The notes beneath the pieces were generated by a model. It worked only from the letters and a program-made list of their open reading frames with translations, did no database searches and was not told where the DNA came from. From positions 3,224,001 through 3,288,000 of the forward strand of contig NZ_JAGJBZ010000002.1 in the NCBI RefSeq assembly GCF_020010925.1: 64,000 nucleotides of DNA, read 5' to 3'. Each line of letters starts with the position of its first letter. The stretch's first letter is position 1. This stretch comes from Streptomyces griseiscabiei (GTDB taxonomy: Bacteria > Actinomycetota > Actinomycetes > Streptomycetales > Streptomycetaceae). Made by a program: the position numbers and the translations under genes. This document shows positions 51,842-64,000 of this stretch, piece by piece.

Positions 51842-54800
51842 TCAGCGGGGCGGGCGTGTCAGGCGCGTCAGGTGTGCGCGGACCGCGTCGAGCGTGGTCG
51901 CGGCGTGCTCGGTGAGCATCGTGAAGTGGTCGCCGGGCACGTCCACCTCGACGGGCGCGGGCCGGCCGGGCCACCGCGCCCGCCAGCCGGACGCGGGGGA
52001 CCCGGGCTCCGGCAGCGGCTCCGTCGCGCGGACCTGGAGGGCGGGCACGTCGATGCCGGCCGGGTGCCAGTCCCGGAAGACCCGGGCGATCCCGCCCATC
52101 GCGGTCAGCACGGTGTCGTCCAGGAGGGCGGCGGCGCCCTCGGCGGGGGACTCGGCCATCCCGCGGCCGATGTACTGCCCGATGTGCGGCAGTACGGGGC
52201 TGCCGGGCGCGTAGCTGTCGAGGAGGACCAGGGCGACGGGGTGCCTGCCCCTGCGCACCAGTTCGGCGGTCACCGCGTCGGCGAGCCAGCCTCCGGCGGA
52301 GTGCCCGAGGAGGGCGAAGGGCCCGCCGTCCACGCACCGTTCGACGTCGGCGGCGTGCAGCCGGACCAGCGCGTCGAGGTCGGCGGGCAGCGGTTCGTCC
52401 GTGACGAAGCCGGGCGCGGGCAGCACCCACACGTCCCGCTCGCCGCGCGCGCCCGCGGCGAGCCGGGCGTACTGATGGGCGCCGGACCTGCCCGCGAACG
52501 AGGGGAAGCACACCAGCGCGGGCCCGTCGCCGCCACGCGTCAGCCGTACCGGCGCAGGCCGCCGTACCCGCCCGGCCTCCACGTCCGCCGCGTCGAACGT
52601 CTCCCGGAACCGCGCGGTGTCCTGGAGGAACACGGTGAACTCGGCGAAACGGCCGTCCTGCGCGGCCCGCGCGCCCAGCGAGGCGAGGACGCCCGCACCG
52701 GACGCCTCGGACGCACCGGGCGTGGGGGCGGGAGTCTCCCCGGGTTCCTCGTCACCCGGCGGGGGCAGCAGCGCGGCGGTGACCAGCACGGTGTGCAGAT
52801 GGGCGGCGAACCCGTCGAGCGTGGGGTGTTCGAAGAGGGCCGTGGCCGGGAGCCGGGCTCCGGTGGCCGTCTGGAGCTGGGCGCGGATCTCCGCCGCCAT
52901 CACGGACTCGATGCCCAGCTCCGGGAGGCCGAACGCCGCCTGGACGTCGGTGGTGTCGGTGTGCCCGAGAGCCGTGGCGACCTGCCGGGCGACCAGGGCG
53001 CGCAGGGCGTCCGTGCGGGCTTCGGCCGTGAGGGGGGCCAGACGCGCGTGGAGCAGGGCCGCCGCGCCGTCGGCCGGCCCTTCCCCGTCCGCGCCGCCCG
53101 GCGTCGCGCCCGTCGTGGCGCCCGCCGCCGGGAGTGTGCCGTCCGGCCAGAACCGGCGGCTCTGGAACGCGTACGTGGGGAGGTCGACATGAACGGCGGC
53201 CGGGAGGTCCAGGGCGGCGGACCAGTCGACCCGCACCCCGCGCACATGCAGCCGGGCCAGCGCCTCGAACGCGCTCCGCGCCTCCGGGTGGTCGCGCCGC
53301 AGCAGCGGCACCGCCTCGACGGCCGGGCCGGGGCGCTCGGCCGCCGCGTCCCGGACGAGCGCCGTCAGCACCCCGCCCGCGCCCGGCGCGACCACGGTGC
53401 CGACCCCGGCGTCCAGCAGCGCGCCCACGACCTCGGGGGCACCGGCCCGCTCCCGCACCCGGCCCACCCAGTACGCGGCCGTGCTCACCTCCCCGGCCGC
53501 GCCGCCCGGCACCAGCGTGATGCGCGGCGGCCGGAAGTCCAGGGTGTCCGCCACCCGGGCGAACTCCTCCGCAGCGCCGCCGGACAGGGCCGGGCCGCCC
53601 TCCTCGGACGATCGGCCGGCCTCGCCGGGGGTCGTCCGCGAGGCCCGGTCGTCCGGCCCGGAGGCGGTCCGCAGCAGCCGTCCGCGTGCCGCGACCAGCC
53701 GGCAGGCGTCCTCGGCCGACAGCACGCCCGCCGCGTAGGCGGCCGTCAGTTCGCCGACCGCGTGCCCGCCCAGCACGTCCGGGACGACGTCCCAGGACTG
53801 GAGCAGCCAGAAGGACGCGGCGCCTACGGCGAACAGCGCGGCCTGGCCGTGCGCGGCCTCGTCCAGCAGGGCCGCCGCCGGGGCGCCTGCCTCGGCGAAG
53901 AGAATCTCGCGGAGCCCGGGGCCGGCCGCGCCGTCCTCGGCGGCGAGTTCGCGGTCCAGCAGGGCGCACAGTTCGTCCAGCGCCCGCGCGAAGACCGGGT
54001 ACCGCTCGTACAACTCCCGGCCCATGCCCGGGAACTGGCCGCCCTCGCCGGGGAACAGGAAGCCGAGGCGGCCGGTGGCGGGCGTACCGCGCACCAGACC
54101 GGGCACCGAACCGCCCGAAGCCAGGGCCGCGAGGCCCGCGTCGAGGGCGGAGCTGCCGGCGCCGACGATCACCGCGCGGTGTGGCAGCGCGGCACGGGAG
54201 AGGGCCAGCGTTCCGGCCACGGCGGTCAGATCCGTTCCGGGCCGCGCGGACAGATGCTCACGCAGCCGCTCCGCCTGCTCCCGCAGGGCCGTCGCGCTGT
54301 GCGCCGACAGCAGCCACGGCAACGGCCCCGGCCCGCCCGCCCCCGCGAGGGCCTCGGCCCGCGCGCCATCGGTCACGGGTTCCGCCGTGTTCTCCTGCTC
54401 CGGCGGCTGTTCCACGATCACGTGCGCGTTCGTGCCGCTGATGCCGAACGCGGACACCCCCGCGCGCCGGGGCCGGCCGCTCTCCGGCCAGGGCACCGCC
54501 TCGGACAGCAGCTCCAGTGCACCGGCGGACCAGTCCACGTGGGGTGTCGGCTCGGTGAGATGCAGGGTGCGCGGCAGCGAGCCCCGCTCCATCGCCTTGA
54601 CCATCTTGATCACCCCGGCCACACCGGCGGCGGCCGCCGTATGGCCGATGTTGGACTTCACCGACCCCACCCGCACCGGCCGCCCGGCCGGTCGGTCCTG
54701 CCCGTACGTCTCCAGCAGTGCCTGTGCCTCGATCGGGTCGCCCAGGGTCGTGCCGGTGCCGTGCGCCTCCACGGCGTCCACGTCGGCGGGGGAGAGCCCG

Positions 54801-57800
54801 GCGTTGGCCAGGGCCTGACGGATGACGCGCTGCTGGGCGGGGCCGTTGGGCGCGGACATCCCGTTGCTGGCGCCGTCCTGGTTGGTGGCGGTGCCGCGGA
54901 CGAGAGCCAGGACGCGGTGCCCCTTGCGCCGGGCGTCGGACAACCGCTCCAGCAGCACCAGCCCGATGCCCTCGCCCCAGCTCGTACCGTCGGCGTCGGC
55001 CGAGAAGGGCTTGCACCGGCCGTCCGGGGACAGCCCCCGCGTCCGGCTGAAGCCGATGAACGCCTCCGGCGTGGCCAGCACCGTGGCACCGCCGGCCAGC
55101 GCCATCTCGCACTCGCCCGCCCGCAGCGACTGCGCCGCCAGATGCAGTGCCACCAGCGACGACGAGCAGGCGGTGTCCACGGTCACCGCCGGGCCCTCCA
55201 GACCGAAGGTGTACGCGACCCGGCCGGACAGCACGCTCGCCGCCGCGCCCGTCATCAGGAAGGCCTCGACGCCCTGCCGTGCGGAGGTCCGCGCCACCAG
55301 CGTCGGATAGTCCTGCCCGCTGATGCCCGCGAAGACGCCGGTACGGCTGCCCCGCAGAGTCGTCGGGTCGATGCCGGCGTCCTCGAACAGCTCCCAGGAG
55401 GTCTCCAGGAGCAGCCGCTGCTGCGGGTCCATCGCGAGCGCCTCACGGGGACTGATGCCGAAGAACGCGGCGTCGAAGCGGTCGACGCCGTCGATGAAAC
55501 CGGCCTCGCGGGTGTACGTGTGCCCGACGCGCTCCGGGTCGGGATCGTAGACCGCCGCCACGTCCCAGCCCCGGTCCTCGGGGAAGAACGAGATCGCGTC
55601 GGTGCCGTCCGCGACCAGCCGCCACAGGTCCTCCGGCCCCCGTACGCCGCCGGGGTAGCGGCAGGCCATCGCGACGATCGCGATCGGGTCGTCGTCCACG
55701 GGCGCGTCGGGCCGTACGACCGGTGCCGTTTCCCGGCCGCCGGAGAGCCGGTCGAGGAGATGCCCGGCGAGGGCCCGCGGGGTCGGGTGGTCGAAGACGA
55801 CGGACGCCGGCAGCCGTGTCCCGGTCGCGGCGCGGAGCCGGTTGCGCAGCTCCACCGCCGTCATCGAGACATAGCCGAGTTCGTCGAAGGTGCGGTCGGA
55901 CGCGACGGGGCTCTGATGGCCCAGCACGGCCGTGGCCTCCTCCACCACCACGTCCAGCAGCAGCTGCCTCCGGTCGGCCTCGCCCAGCCCGGCGAGCCGG
56001 CGGGCCAGGTCCGTGCCCTCGGCACCGCCCCCGGATTCCTGGCCGGCGCCCGCCGGGGCGAACGCGGGAACGGCGCCCGGATGCGCGGCGACGGTGTCCG
56101 CCGGCCCCGCGTCCACCCAGTAGCGCCTGCGCTGGAAGGGATAGGACGGAAGGTCCAGGACCCGGCCGGGCGGTGTCGTGAACCCGCTCCAGTCCACGGG
56201 CAGTCCATGGGCGTGGGCCTGCGCGGCGGAGGCCAGCACACGCGGCCAGCCGCCCTCGTCACGGCGGAGGGTGCCGGTGACGAAGACATCGCGCTCGGCC
56301 TCCTCGGCGTTGGCCTCCAGGGCGAGCGTGAGGACCGGGTGGGGGCTGCACTCGACGAACGCCGTGTGCCCCTCGGCGAACGCGGTGCGCACCGCGTCGA
56401 TCAGACGAACCGGCTGCCGCAGATTGGCGTACCAGTAGGCGGCGTCGAGACCGCTCGTGTCCAGCAGTTCGCCGGTGACCGTCGAGTAGAACGGGACGGC
56501 GCTCGCACGGGGTGTGACGCCCGACAGGGCCCGTACGAGGTCGTCCTCGACCGGTTCGACGTAGGGGGAGTGGGAGGCGTAGTCGGCGTCGATCCGGCGG
56601 GCGCGGATCTCCTTCTCCTCGCAGAGGGCCACGAGGTCGTCGAGGTCCCGTGGTTCTCCGGCGACGACCGTGGCCGCCGGGCCGTTGAGGACGGCGACGG
56701 ACATCCGCCCCTGCCAGGGCGCGATCAGCTTCTCGGCCCGCTCCGCCGACACGGCCAGGGACACCAGACCGCCCTTCCCGGACACGGCCCGCATGACCTG
56801 GCTGCGCAGCGCGACGATCCTGGCCGCGTCCTGGAGGGTGAGTGCTCCGGCGACGACGGCGGCGGCTATCTCGCCCTGGGAGTGGCCGATGACGGCGGCG
56901 GGTTCGATGCCGAGGGAGCGCCACAGGGCGGCGAGGGAGACCATCACCGAGAACAGCGCGGGCTGGACGACATCGGAGCGGGAGATCCGCTCCCCGCCGC
57001 ACAGCAACTCGGTGAGCGACCAGTCGACGTGCGGGGCGAGTGCGGCCTCGCAGCCGGCGATGGAGCGGGCGAACACCTCGGAGGTGGTGAGGAGTTCGGT
57101 GGCCATGCCGATCCACTGGGAGCCCTGGCCGGGGAAGACGAACACCGGGCGCTCGTAGCCGCCCTGCCCGGTGACCACCCCGGGAGCGGCGGCGCCGGTG
57201 GCCAACGCCTCCAGTCCCGCCCGGAGTTCGTCCCGGTCCGTGCCGAGGACCACCGCGCGGTGGTCCAGGGCGGCCCGCTGGGTGAGGAGGGCGTGCGCGA
57301 CCTCGCGTACGTCCGGCAGATCGTCGAGGCCCGCGGCCAGGCCCTCGGCCCGGGCGCGCAGCGCGACGCTGTCGCGGGCGGAGAGGACGAGCGGGACTAC
57401 CGGCGCGAGGACAGTCCCGCCGGAGGGCCGCGGGGTTTCGTCGGGCGCCTGCTCCAGCACCACATGGGCGTTGGTGCCGCTGACACCGAAGGAGGAGACG
57501 GCGGCCCGGCGGGGCCGGTCCGCGGCGGGCCACTCCCGCCGCTCCGTCAGCAGCTCCACCTTGCCCGCCGACCAGTCCACGTGCGGGGTCGGCGCGTCGA
57601 CATGGAGGGTCGCGGGCAGCACCCCGTGGCGCATGGCCATGACCATCTTGATCACGCCGCCCACACCAGCGGCGGCCTGCGCGTGTCCGACGTTCGACTT
57701 GAACGAGCCCAGCCACAGGGGCTCTTCACGCTCCCGGCCGTACGTCGCGAGCAGCGCCTGCGCCTCGATCGGGTCGCCGAGCGTGGTGCCGGTGCCGTGC

Positions 57801-58828
57801 GCCTCCACCGCGTCCACGTCGGCCGGGGTGAGACGCGCGTCGGCGAGGGCCGCCCGGATCACCCGTTGCTGGGCGGGGCCGCTGGGCGCGGTGAGGCCGT
57901 TGGAGGCACCGTCCTGGTTGACGGCGGAGCCGCGGACGACGGCCAGCACCCGGTGCCCGTTGCGCCGCGCGTCCGACAGCCGCTCCAGGACGAGGACACC
58001 GGCGCCCTCGCTGAAGCCCGTACCGTCCGCGGCGGCGGCGAAGGCCTTGCAGCGGCCGTCGGGCGCCACACCGCGCTGACGGGCCGTCGCGGTGAACATC
58101 CCGGGCCCGGCCATCACGGTCGCGCCACCGGCCAGGGCCAGTTCGCTCTCGCCGCGCCGCAGCGACTGCACGGCCACGTGCAGGGCGGCCAGCGACGCCG
58201 AGCACGCCGTGTCGACGGTGAGCGCCGGGCCCTCGAAGCCGAAGAAGTACGACAGCCGCCCCGACAGGACGCTCGCGGCGAGACCGCCGATCAGATAGCC
58301 CTCCAGCTCGGGGGCACGCCGCACGAGCGCCGCGTAGTCCTGCTGGCCGGTGCCCATGAACACCCCCGTACGGCTGCCCCGCAGCGCCGTCGGGTCGATG
58401 CCCGCGTGCTCGAACGCCTCCCACGCGGTCTCCAGCAGCAGCCGCTGCTGCGGATCCATGGCGAGGGCCTCACGAGGCGCGATGTCGAAGAAGGCCGCGT
58501 CGAAGTGCCCGGCCTCGTCGAGGAACCCGCCCTCGCGGTTGTACGTCGTCCCCGGCACGTCCGGGTCCGGGTCGTACAGCGAGTCCAGGTCCCAGCCCCG
58601 GTCGGCCGGGAAGGGCGACATCGCGTCCCGGCCCTCCAGGACCAGCCGCCACAGCCCGTCCGCCGACCCGACACCGCCCGGGTAGCGGCACGACATGCCG
58701 ACGACGGCGACCGGCTCGCCCGCGACGGACTCCAGCTCCGTCAGCCGTGTACGGGTCTGCCGGAGGTCGGCCGTCACCTTCTTCAGGAAGTAGCGGAGTT
58801 TGTCCTCGGTGCTCTCGCCGTTCGCCAC
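51842..58828 (-). CDS. type I PKS, two modules and thioesterase: KS-AT-ACP-KS-AT0-ACP-TE
   Basis: 2328 residues from GTG 58828 (GAGAGGA upstream); an upstream in-frame GTG at 58855 is less likely. N-terminal docking coiled coil ([17 protein letters not shown]). Module 1: KS1 (Cys near 209, DTACSASL), AT1 (GHSQGE near 649, YASH near 749, so methylmalonyl type), no reductive domains, ACP1 whose motif is [10 protein letters not shown] with Val in place of the usual Asp before Ser. Module 2: KS2 (DTACSSSL near 1221), AT2 with GHAVGE, that is Ser to Ala, and the middle of the domain (VNGP...HAFHS part) missing; ACP2 (GIESVMAAE near 1974). TE with GHSAGG near 2177. It is the last PKS of the line, releasing the chain. 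How ACP2 is loaded is unclear. Confidence 0.87.
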   Translation of the reverse strand: MANGESTEDKLRYFLKKVTADLRQTRTRLTELESVAGEPVAVVGMSCRYPGGVGSADGLWRLVLEGRDAMSPFPADRGWDLDSLYDPDPDVPGTTYNREGGFLDEAGHFDAAFFDIAPREALAMDPQQRLLLETAWEAFEHAGIDPTALRGSRTGVFMGTGQQDYAALVRRAPELEGYLIGGLAASVLSGRLSYFFGFEGPALTVDTACSASLAALHVAVQSLRRGESELALAGGATVMAGPGMFTATARQRGVAPDGRCKAFAAAADGTGFSEGAGVLVLERLSDARRNGHRVLAVVRGSAVNQDGASNGLTAPSGPAQQRVIRAALADARLTPADVDAVEAHGTGTTLGDPIEAQALLATYGREREEPLWLGSFKSNVGHAQAAAGVGGVIKMVMAMRHGVLPATLHVDAPTPHVDWSAGKVELLTERREWPAADRPRRAAVSSFGVSGTNAHVVLEQAPDETPRPSGGTVLAPVVPLVLSARDSVALRARAEGLAAGLDDLPDVREVAHALLTQRAALDHRAVVLGTDRDELRAGLEALATGAAAPGVVTGQGGYERPVFVFPGQGSQWIGMATELLTTSEVFARSIAGCEAALAPHVDWSLTELLCGGERISRSDVVQPALFSVMVSLAALWRSLGIEPAAVIGHSQGEIAAAVVAGALTLQDAARIVALRSQVMRAVSGKGGLVSLAVSAERAEKLIAPWQGRMSVAVLNGPAATVVAGEPRDLDDLVALCEEKEIRARRIDADYASHSPYVEPVEDDLVRALSGVTPRASAVPFYSTVTGELLDTSGLDAAYWYANLRQPVRLIDAVRTAFAEGHTAFVECSPHPVLTLALEANAEEAERDVFVTGTLRRDEGGWPRVLASAAQAHAHGLPVDWSGFTTPPGRVLDLPSYPFQRRRYWVDAGPADTVAAHPGAVPAFAPAGAGQESGGGAEGTDLARRLAGLGEADRRQLLLDVVVEEATAVLGHQSPVASDRTFDELGYVSMTAVELRNRLRAATGTRLPASVVFDHPTPRALAGHLLDRLSGGRETAPVVRPDAPVDDDPIAIVAMACRYPGGVRGPEDLWRLVADGTDAISFFPEDRGWDVAAVYDPDPERVGHTYTREAGFIDGVDRFDAAFFGISPREALAMDPQQRLLLETSWELFEDAGIDPTTLRGSRTGVFAGISGQDYPTLVARTSARQGVEAFLMTGAAASVLSGRVAYTFGLEGPAVTVDTACSSSLVALHLAAQSLRAGECEMALAGGATVLATPEAFIGFSRTRGLSPDGRCKPFSADADGTSWGEGIGLVLLERLSDARRKGHRVLALVRGTATNQDGASNGMSAPNGPAQQRVIRQALANAGLSPADVDAVEAHGTGTTLGDPIEAQALLETYGQDRPAGRPVRVGSVKSNIGHTAAAAGVAGVIKMVKAMERGSLPRTLHLTEPTPHVDWSAGALELLSEAVPWPESGRPRRAGVSAFGISGTNAHVIVEQPPEQENTAEPVTDGARAEALAGAGGPGPLPWLLSAHSATALREQAERLREHLSARPGTDLTAVAGTLALSRAALPHRAVIVGAGSSALDAGLAALASGGSVPGLVRGTPATGRLGFLFPGEGGQFPGMGRELYERYPVFARALDELCALLDRELAAEDGAAGPGLREILFAEAGAPAAALLDEAAHGQAALFAVGAASFWLLQSWDVVPDVLGGHAVGELTAAYAAGVLSAEDACRLVAARGRLLRTASGPDDRASRTTPGEAGRSSEEGGPALSGGAAEEFARVADTLDFRPPRITLVPGGAAGEVSTAAYWVGRVRERAGAPEVVGALLDAGVGTVVAPGAGGVLTALVRDAAAERPGPAVEAVPLLRRDHPEARSAFEALARLHVRGVRVDWSAALDLPAAVHVDLPTYAFQSRRFWPDGTLPAAGATTGATPGGADGEGPADGAAALLHARLAPLTAEARTDALRALVARQVATALGHTDTTDVQAAFGLPELGIESVMAAEIRAQLQTATGARLPATALFEHPTLDGFAAHLHTVLVTAALLPPPGDEEPGETPAPTPGASEASGAGVLASLGARAAQDGRFAEFTVFLQDTARFRETFDAADVEAGRVRRPAPVRLTRGGDGPALVCFPSFAGRSGAHQYARLAAGARGERDVWVLPAPGFVTDEPLPADLDALVRLHAADVERCVDGGPFALLGHSAGGWLADAVTAELVRRGRHPVALVLLDSYAPGSPVLPHIGQYIGRGMAESPAEGAAALLDDTVLTAMGGIARVFRDWHPAGIDVPALQVRATEPLPEPGSPASGWRARWPGRPAPVEVDVPGDHFTMLTEHAATTLDAVRAHLTRLTRPPR

Positions 58829-58858
58829 GGTGGCGCCGTCCTCTCTGTTCCGCACGGG

Positions 58859-61800
58859 TCAGGAGATCCCGAGTTCGTTGGTGATGAAGTCGAAGACCTC
58901 GTCGTCGCCGGCCGAGTCGAGGTGCAACGCCCCCGTGTCCGGAGGTGCTTCCGTGTGCGCCGCCGGACGCGGGACCCAGTCGGCGACGACCGCGCCCAGC
59001 CGGGCGGCGATCCGGGCCCGGTCGGGGTGATCGGCGGCGACGGCGGCCAGCGCACGCTCCAGCCGGTCGAGTTCGGCCAGCAGCGGTTCGGCCGACGGGA
59101 CGTCGTCCCGGGGCAGCGCGCCGTCCACGTACCGGGCGAGCTCCTGTGCCGTCGGATGGTCGAAGACGAGGGTCGCGGGCAGCCGGAGCCCGGTGACGGC
59201 GCCCAGCCGGTTGCGCAGCTCCACGGCCGTCAGCGAGTCGAGGCCCAGGTCGCTGAAGGGGCGCCCCGGTGCGACGGCGGAGCTGTCGGTGTGCCCGAGC
59301 ACCTCGGCGACCGTCCGGCGCACCAGGTCGAGGAGGATCCGCCGCCGCTCCCGGTCGTCGGCCCCGACGAGCCGCCGCAGTTCGCCGGAGACCTCGTCCC
59401 GCGCCGACGTCTCCGCCCCCGCCACCGTGGCCGGCCGGCGCACCAGCTCGCGCAGCAGCGCGGGAACGGGTCCGCCCGCGCGCCCGAGCGCGGTCGTGTC
59501 GAGACGCACCGGGAGCAGCGTGCGGTGTCCCTCCCGATGGGCCGTCAGCGCGGTGTCGAACAGGGCGAGTCCGTCCTCGGCGGACAGGGGGAGGACTCCG
59601 GAGCGCCGCATGCGCCGTACCGCCGACTCGTCCAGCCGTGCCGCCATGCCCGCGTCCCACGCGCCCCAGGCCAGCGAGACCGCGGGCAGTCCCAGCGCCG
59701 CGCGGTGCTCCGCGAGGGCGTCGAGGAAGGAGTTGGCCGCCGCGTAGGAACTCTGGCCCGCCGCGCCGAGCGTGGCCGTGGCCGAGGAGAACAGGACGAA
59801 GGCGGCCAGGTCCCTGTCCCGGGTCAGCTCGTGCAGCCACCAGGCCGCGTCGACCTTCGGACGCAGTACGGCGTCCACCGCTTCGGGGGTCGCCGCGTCG
59901 AGGACCCCGTCGTCCACGACCCCGGCCGCGTGGATCACGGCCGTGAGCGGGTGCGCGGCGGGAATCCGGTCCAGTACGGCCGCCAGCGCGTCGCGGTCGG
60001 CCGCGTCGCACGCCTCCACGGTCACCTCCGCGCCGAGCGCGCCCAGCGCCTCGGCCAGCTCCCGGGCCCCGGCGGACCGCTCCCCGCCACGGCTCAGCAG
60101 CACCAGCCTGCGCACCCCGTGGTCCGTCACGAGACGGCGGGCGACGAGGCCGCCGAGCGCGCCCGTACCGCCGGTGACGAGGACCGTCCCGTCGGGGCCG
60201 AACCCCTGGGCCGGTGCCGGACCGGCGGAGGGCGGCGCCGGGGTGCGCACGAGCCGGGGTGCCGTCAACGTGCCCCTGCGCAGGGCGAGGTGTGGCTCGG
60301 TGCGGTCGAGCGCCGTGCGCCAGGCGGCGGTGTCTCCCGCCGACGCCCCGTCCACGTCCAGCAGGACGAACCGGTCGGGGTGCTCGGCCTGGGCGGCCCG
60401 GGTGAGCCCCCACACCACCGACTGCCGCAATCCCCGTACGGCGTCACCGGCGTCGACGGCGACCGCGTCCCGCGTGACCACGAACAACCGTGTCCCGGCG
60501 AGTCGCGCGTCCGCCGCCCAGGCCACGAGCACGGACCGCACCGCACGCTCGACGGCCCGGGCGGCGGCCGGGACGTCCGTGTCGGCGGGTACCGGTGCCG
60601 CGCAGTCCCACACCACCGCGCCGGGCACCGGCCGACCCGCCGCGAGGGCCGCCCCCAGCGCCGCCACGTCGGCGTACGTCTCGTCGGCCAGGCCGACCGG
60701 CAGCGTGCCGCCGCCCACGGCGACGACGTCCCGCACGGTCCCGGTTCCGGAGGAGGCCGGCGGCTGCCACGCGACGTGGAACAGACGGTCCGTCCGCCGC
60801 TGCCGGGAGGCGGCCCGCAGCTGTCCGGCGGAGACCGGCCGGGTCCGCAGCGCCTCCACCGACGCCACCGGCGCCCCGTCCGTGTCCGTCACCAGCACCG
60901 CCAGCGCGTGGTCGCCGACCGGCGACAGCCGCACCCGCAACGCGACGGCGCGGGCGCGGTGCAGCCGTACGCCCTGCCAGGCGAACGGCAGCCGCACCTG
61001 TTCACCGGTGGCGCCGACCAGGGCCGCGTGCAGGGCGGCGTCCAGCAGCGCGGGATGGACGCCGTACCGGGCCGCCTCCGCCCGGAAGGGTTCCGGCAGC
61101 TCCACCTCGCCGAACAGGTCCTGGCCCGAACGCCACAGGGCGCGCAGCCCCCGGAAGGACGGTCCGTACGCGAAGCCGTCGAGGGCGACCGCGTCGTAGA
61201 AGCCGGTGAGGTCCACCGGCTCGGCGCCGGCGGGCGGCCACGCGCCGATCGGATCGCTCTCGGTGCGGGCCTCGGCGCCGGCTTCCGACAGCACCCCTTC
61301 GGCATGCCGCGTCCAGGGCGGCGCGGCGGCCCCACTCTCCATGGGCGCGGCGGGCGTGGTGGGTGCGGAGGCGGGCCGGGAGGCCACGGTGAACGGCCGC
61401 CGCCCCTCGCCGTCGTCCGGTCCCACGGTGAGCCGGAGGTGCACGGCCTCGCCCTCGCCGAGGACCAGCGGGCTCTCCTGGACCAGCTCCTCCACCGTGC
61501 CGCACCCTGTCAACCTGCCCGCGTGCAGGGCCAGTTCGAGATAGGCCGTGCCCGGGACCACGGTCGAGCCCAGCACCACGTGGTCGGCGAGCCAGCCCTG
61601 AGCCCGGGACGACAGCCGGCCGGTGAGGGCCGGCCCGCCGCCGTCCGCCGGGGCGAGCAGGGCACCGAGCAGCGGATGCCCGGCCGGGTCCAGCCCCAGA
61701 TCACCCGGCTCGACCGGGGCGGCCGGACCGGCGGACAGCCAGTAGCGCTCGCCCTGGAAGGCGTACGTCGGCAGCTCCAGCGGCAGCCGCCGTCCCGCAC

Positions 61801-64000
61801 CCGCACCGGCACCGGCATCGGCACCCGCACCGGTATCGGTGGGGGCACCGGCGGCCTTGAGCTGTGCCCGCCAGTCCACGGTGACGCCCCGGACGTGCGC
61901 CTCGGCCACGGCGGTGAGGACCGTACGGGCCTCGGATCGGTTGCGGCGCAGCAGCGGCAGGGCGAGGACGGCGGAGCGCTCCTCCTCGGGCAGCACGGCG
62001 GCGGCGCTCTCGCGGGCCATCGCGGAGAGCACCCCGTCCGGCCCCAGCTCCAGGAACGTGCGCACCCCGAGGCCCAGCAGCGTGCGTACGCCGTCGTGGA
62101 AACGCACCGCCTGCCGGACGTGCCGGACCCAGTGGTCGGGGGAGCGGATCTCCGCCGCGGTCACCGGGCGGCCGGTGACGTTGGAGACGACGGGGATCTC
62201 CGGGTCGCGCGGGGTCAGCGACGACAGGACCGTGCGGAAGGCGTCCAGCATGCCGTCCATGCGCGGTGAGTGGAAGGCGTGGCTGACGGCCAGCTCCCTG
62301 GTCCGCCGTCCCCGGGCCCGCAGCGCCCCGGCCACCGCGCGCACCACGTCCTCGTCGCCCGACACGACCACGGAGTCCGGGCCGTTGACGGCGGCGATAC
62401 CGGCCAGGTCGGTGCGGCCCGCGAGCAGTTCGGCGACCTCGTCCTCGGTGGCCCGCACCGCCGCCATCAGCCCGCCGGCCGGCAGCTCCTCCATGAGCCG
62501 CCCGCGTGCCCCCACCGCGACGACCGCGTCCTCCAGGGAGAAGACACCCGCGACATGCGCGGCGGCCAGTTCGCCGACGGAGTGGCCGAGGAGGTGACCG
62601 GGACGCAGTCCCCAGGACTCGACCAGCCGGTACAGGCTCACCTCGACGGCGAACAGCGCGGCCTGCGTCCACCGCGTGCGGTCCAGCAGCGCCGCCGCCT
62701 CCGACCCCTCGTCGGCGAGGAGCACCTCGCGCAGCCGCAGATCCGCCCGCTCGGCGAACAGTGCGCAGATCCGGTCCAGCGACTCGGCGAACACCGGCTG
62801 GGACGCGTACAACTCACGCCCCATGGCGGCCCGTTGGGCACCCTGGCCGGTGAACAGGAACGCCGGACCGGTGCCCCGCGCAGCCATGCCGGTCACGACC
62901 CGGCCGGGCTGGGCAGGACCGGCCCCCCGCAGCGCGTCCAGGCCCGCGAGCAGCTCGTCGCGGCCGGTTCCGATGATCACGGCCCGGTGGGTGAGACTCG
63001 CCCGCTCGACCGCCAGGGGCAGGGCGAGCAGGGCCGGGTCGAGGTCCGGGTGGGCGAGGACCGCGTCGCGCAGCCGCTCGGCCTGGGCGGCCAGGGCCCG
63101 CGGACCGGCGGCGGACAACTGCCAGGGCACGAGCGCCGGGACGGCCGCCCCGGTCGCCTCGCCGCCGGTCGTGCGCCGCCCGCCGTCCTCACCGGCGGTG
63201 TACGCCCCGCCGTCGCTGTGTCCATGGCCGTCTCCGCCGTCTCCGCCGTCTCCGCCGTCTCCGTACGCTTCGGCCTGCTCCAGGACCACGTGTGCGTTGG
63301 TTCCGCTGATGCCGAAGGACGACACCGCCGCGCGCCGGGGTCGGCCGGTCGCCGGCCACTCCCGCCGCTCGGACAGCAGCCGTACGGACCCGCTCGACCA
63401 GTCGACATGCGGGGTCGGCTCGTCCACGTGCAGGGTCGCGGGCAGCACACCGTGCCGCATCGCCAGCACCGTCTTGATCACTCCGGCGACACCGGCCGCG
63501 TGCGAGGTGTGCCCGATGTTGGACTTCGCCGAGCCCAGCCACAGCGGCTCCGCCCGCTCCCGGCCGTACGTGGCGAGCAGCGCCTGCGCCTCGATCGGGT
63601 CGCCGAGCGTGGTGCCGGTGCCGTGCGCCTCCACCGCGTCCACGTCGGCCGGGGTGAGACGCGCGTCGGCGAGGGCCGCCCGGATCACCCGTTGCTGGGC
63701 GGGGCCGCTGGGCGCGGTGAGGCCGTTGGAGGCACCGTCCTGGTTGACGGCGGAGCCCCGCAGCACGGCCAGTACCCGGTGTCCGTTGCGGCGCGCGTCC
63801 GACAGCCGCTCCACCAGCAGGACGCCGACGCCCTCGCCCCAGTTGGTGCCGTCGGCGGAGGCGGCGAACGCCTTGACGCGTCCGTCGGGCGCGAGCCCGC
63901 GCTGCCTGCCGAACTCCACGAACAGGAAGGGTGTCGCCATCACCGACGCCCCGCCGACCAGCGCCAGTTCGCATTCGCCGTCCCGCAGCGACCGCGCCGC
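58859..64000 (-). CDS. type I PKS module, KS(partial)-AT-DH-KR-ACP, 5' end outside window
   Basis: 1713 residues are visible; the frame is open to the window edge and the KS active-site Cys lies beyond it. Seen: KS His residues in [10 protein letters not shown] and [14 protein letters not shown] with GHSVGE and HAFHS (malonyl type), DH with His in [14 protein letters not shown] and Asp in [13 protein letters not shown] with [16 protein letters not shown] (B-type marker), SATATLG and [11 protein letters not shown] with [10 protein letters not shown] and a C-terminal docking helix ([15 protein letters not shown]). It should add a malonyl unit and leave a trans-type double bond before passing the chain to the next protein. 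No ER domain. Further modules must lie to the right. Confidence 0.88.
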   Translation of the reverse strand, partial: AARSLRDGECELALVGGASVMATPFLFVEFGRQRGLAPDGRVKAFAASADGTNWGEGVGVLLVERLSDARRNGHRVLAVLRGSAVNQDGASNGLTAPSGPAQQRVIRAALADARLTPADVDAVEAHGTGTTLGDPIEAQALLATYGRERAEPLWLGSAKSNIGHTSHAAGVAGVIKTVLAMRHGVLPATLHVDEPTPHVDWSSGSVRLLSERREWPATGRPRRAAVSSFGISGTNAHVVLEQAEAYGDGGDGGDGGDGHGHSDGGAYTAGEDGGRRTTGGEATGAAVPALVPWQLSAAGPRALAAQAERLRDAVLAHPDLDPALLALPLAVERASLTHRAVIIGTGRDELLAGLDALRGAGPAQPGRVVTGMAARGTGPAFLFTGQGAQRAAMGRELYASQPVFAESLDRICALFAERADLRLREVLLADEGSEAAALLDRTRWTQAALFAVEVSLYRLVESWGLRPGHLLGHSVGELAAAHVAGVFSLEDAVVAVGARGRLMEELPAGGLMAAVRATEDEVAELLAGRTDLAGIAAVNGPDSVVVSGDEDVVRAVAGALRARGRRTRELAVSHAFHSPRMDGMLDAFRTVLSSLTPRDPEIPVVSNVTGRPVTAAEIRSPDHWVRHVRQAVRFHDGVRTLLGLGVRTFLELGPDGVLSAMARESAAAVLPEEERSAVLALPLLRRNRSEARTVLTAVAEAHVRGVTVDWRAQLKAAGAPTDTGAGADAGAGAGAGRRLPLELPTYAFQGERYWLSAGPAAPVEPGDLGLDPAGHPLLGALLAPADGGGPALTGRLSSRAQGWLADHVVLGSTVVPGTAYLELALHAGRLTGCGTVEELVQESPLVLGEGEAVHLRLTVGPDDGEGRRPFTVASRPASAPTTPAAPMESGAAAPPWTRHAEGVLSEAGAEARTESDPIGAWPPAGAEPVDLTGFYDAVALDGFAYGPSFRGLRALWRSGQDLFGEVELPEPFRAEAARYGVHPALLDAALHAALVGATGEQVRLPFAWQGVRLHRARAVALRVRLSPVGDHALAVLVTDTDGAPVASVEALRTRPVSAGQLRAASRQRRTDRLFHVAWQPPASSGTGTVRDVVAVGGGTLPVGLADETYADVAALGAALAAGRPVPGAVVWDCAAPVPADTDVPAAARAVERAVRSVLVAWAADARLAGTRLFVVTRDAVAVDAGDAVRGLRQSVVWGLTRAAQAEHPDRFVLLDVDGASAGDTAAWRTALDRTEPHLALRRGTLTAPRLVRTPAPPSAGPAPAQGFGPDGTVLVTGGTGALGGLVARRLVTDHGVRRLVLLSRGGERSAGARELAEALGALGAEVTVEACDAADRDALAAVLDRIPAAHPLTAVIHAAGVVDDGVLDAATPEAVDAVLRPKVDAAWWLHELTRDRDLAAFVLFSSATATLGAAGQSSYAAANSFLDALAEHRAALGLPAVSLAWGAWDAGMAARLDESAVRRMRRSGVLPLSAEDGLALFDTALTAHREGHRTLLPVRLDTTALGRAGGPVPALLRELVRRPATVAGAETSARDEVSGELRRLVGADDRERRRILLDLVRRTVAEVLGHTDSSAVAPGRPFSDLGLDSLTAVELRNRLGAVTGLRLPATLVFDHPTAQELARYVDGALPRDDVPSAEPLLAELDRLERALAAVAADHPDRARIAARLGAVVADWVPRPAAHTEAPPDTGALHLDSAGDDEVFDFITNELGIS
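61797..61838. repeat. seven tandem hexamers in the AT-DH linker
   Basis: Seven GCACCG-like hexamers encode a Gly-Ala/Asp repeat in the linker after the AT domain. The frame is kept. A typical slippage-prone linker. Confidence 0.7.
63231..63263. repeat. 9-bp tandem repeats in the KS-AT linker
   Basis: Three and two-thirds copies of TCTCCGCCG encode a Gly-Asp-Gly repeat ([11 protein letters not shown]) just after the conserved end of the KS domain. The frame is preserved; likely a flexible insert with variable length. Confidence 0.7.

Noticed and set aside
51872..62269. Open frame of about 3460 codons on the plus strand opposite the PKS genes
   Set aside because: It is the antisense shadow of high-GC PKS coding sequence; the minus strand holds continuous KS, AT, DH, KR, ACP and TE domains, and the plus-strand translation shows no domain pattern.

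Overview
The DNA is very GC-rich with strong third-position G/C bias, GTG and ATG starts, AGGAG-type ribosome binding sites, many 1-8 base gene overlaps and large GC hairpins between convergent genes. The gene content (secreted NlpC/P60 and trypsin-like proteins, SARP and NarL-type regulators, modular PKS and NRPS genes) points to Streptomyces or a close relative. No rRNA, tRNA, CRISPR array or insertion sequence was seen.

Left flank (1-8254): two tandem GH78 alpha-L-rhamnosidases (the first cut by the window edge), a secreted NlpC/P60-DUF2690 protein, a secreted trypsin-fold protease and a DinB-like protein. These look like ordinary chromosomal genes; strong hairpins separate the convergent pairs. 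From about 8.4 kb to the right edge the window looks like one or two joined biosynthetic gene clusters.

Precursor and regulatory block (8.4-29.6 kb): a KASIII next to a catalytically dead KASIII twin and an SDR without its catalytic Tyr/Lys; then a nearly complete antimycin-type 3-formamidosalicylate set: acyl-AMP ligase (antF), carrier protein (antG), a five-gene PaaABCDE-like ring oxygenase (antH-L), tryptophan dioxygenase (antN), alpha/beta hydrolase (antO) and kynureninase (antP). An ECF sigma factor (antA-like) faces it. Next come crotonyl-CoA carboxylase/reductase (antE), another KASIII, a 3-hydroxyacyl-CoA dehydrogenase and a type II thioesterase, which together could make an alkylmalonyl-CoA extender. 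A SARP activator, a NarL-type two-component pair and an SDR follow.

Assembly line 1 (29.9-49.3 kb): a leftward NRPS (C-A*-T-C-ANL ligase-KR-T) followed by a PKS (KS-AT-ACP-TE), the AntC/AntD layout. The first adenylation domain is dead. A Thr-type A domain (code DFWNVGMVHK) sits instead in a separate rightward NRPS, together with a type II thioesterase, a carveol-dehydrogenase-like SDR and a PapA-type O-acyltransferase. The inferred product is an antimycin-type depsipeptide: formamidosalicylate - Thr - alpha-hydroxy acid - alkylated polyketide unit, possibly O-acylated.

Assembly line 2 (49.3-64 kb, leftward, open at the right edge): modular type I PKS ending KS-AT-DH-KR-ACP // KS-AT-ACP-KS-AT0-ACP-TE, followed by an SRPBCC protein and a class II glutamine amidotransferase (AsnB-like). 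The last AT is dead (Ser to Ala, core deleted). Whether this PKS makes part of the same molecule or a second product cannot be decided here. Matching heptamer repeats with 11-bp period upstream of antE and between the two NRPS genes suggest that one SARP controls both extender supply and assembly line 1.
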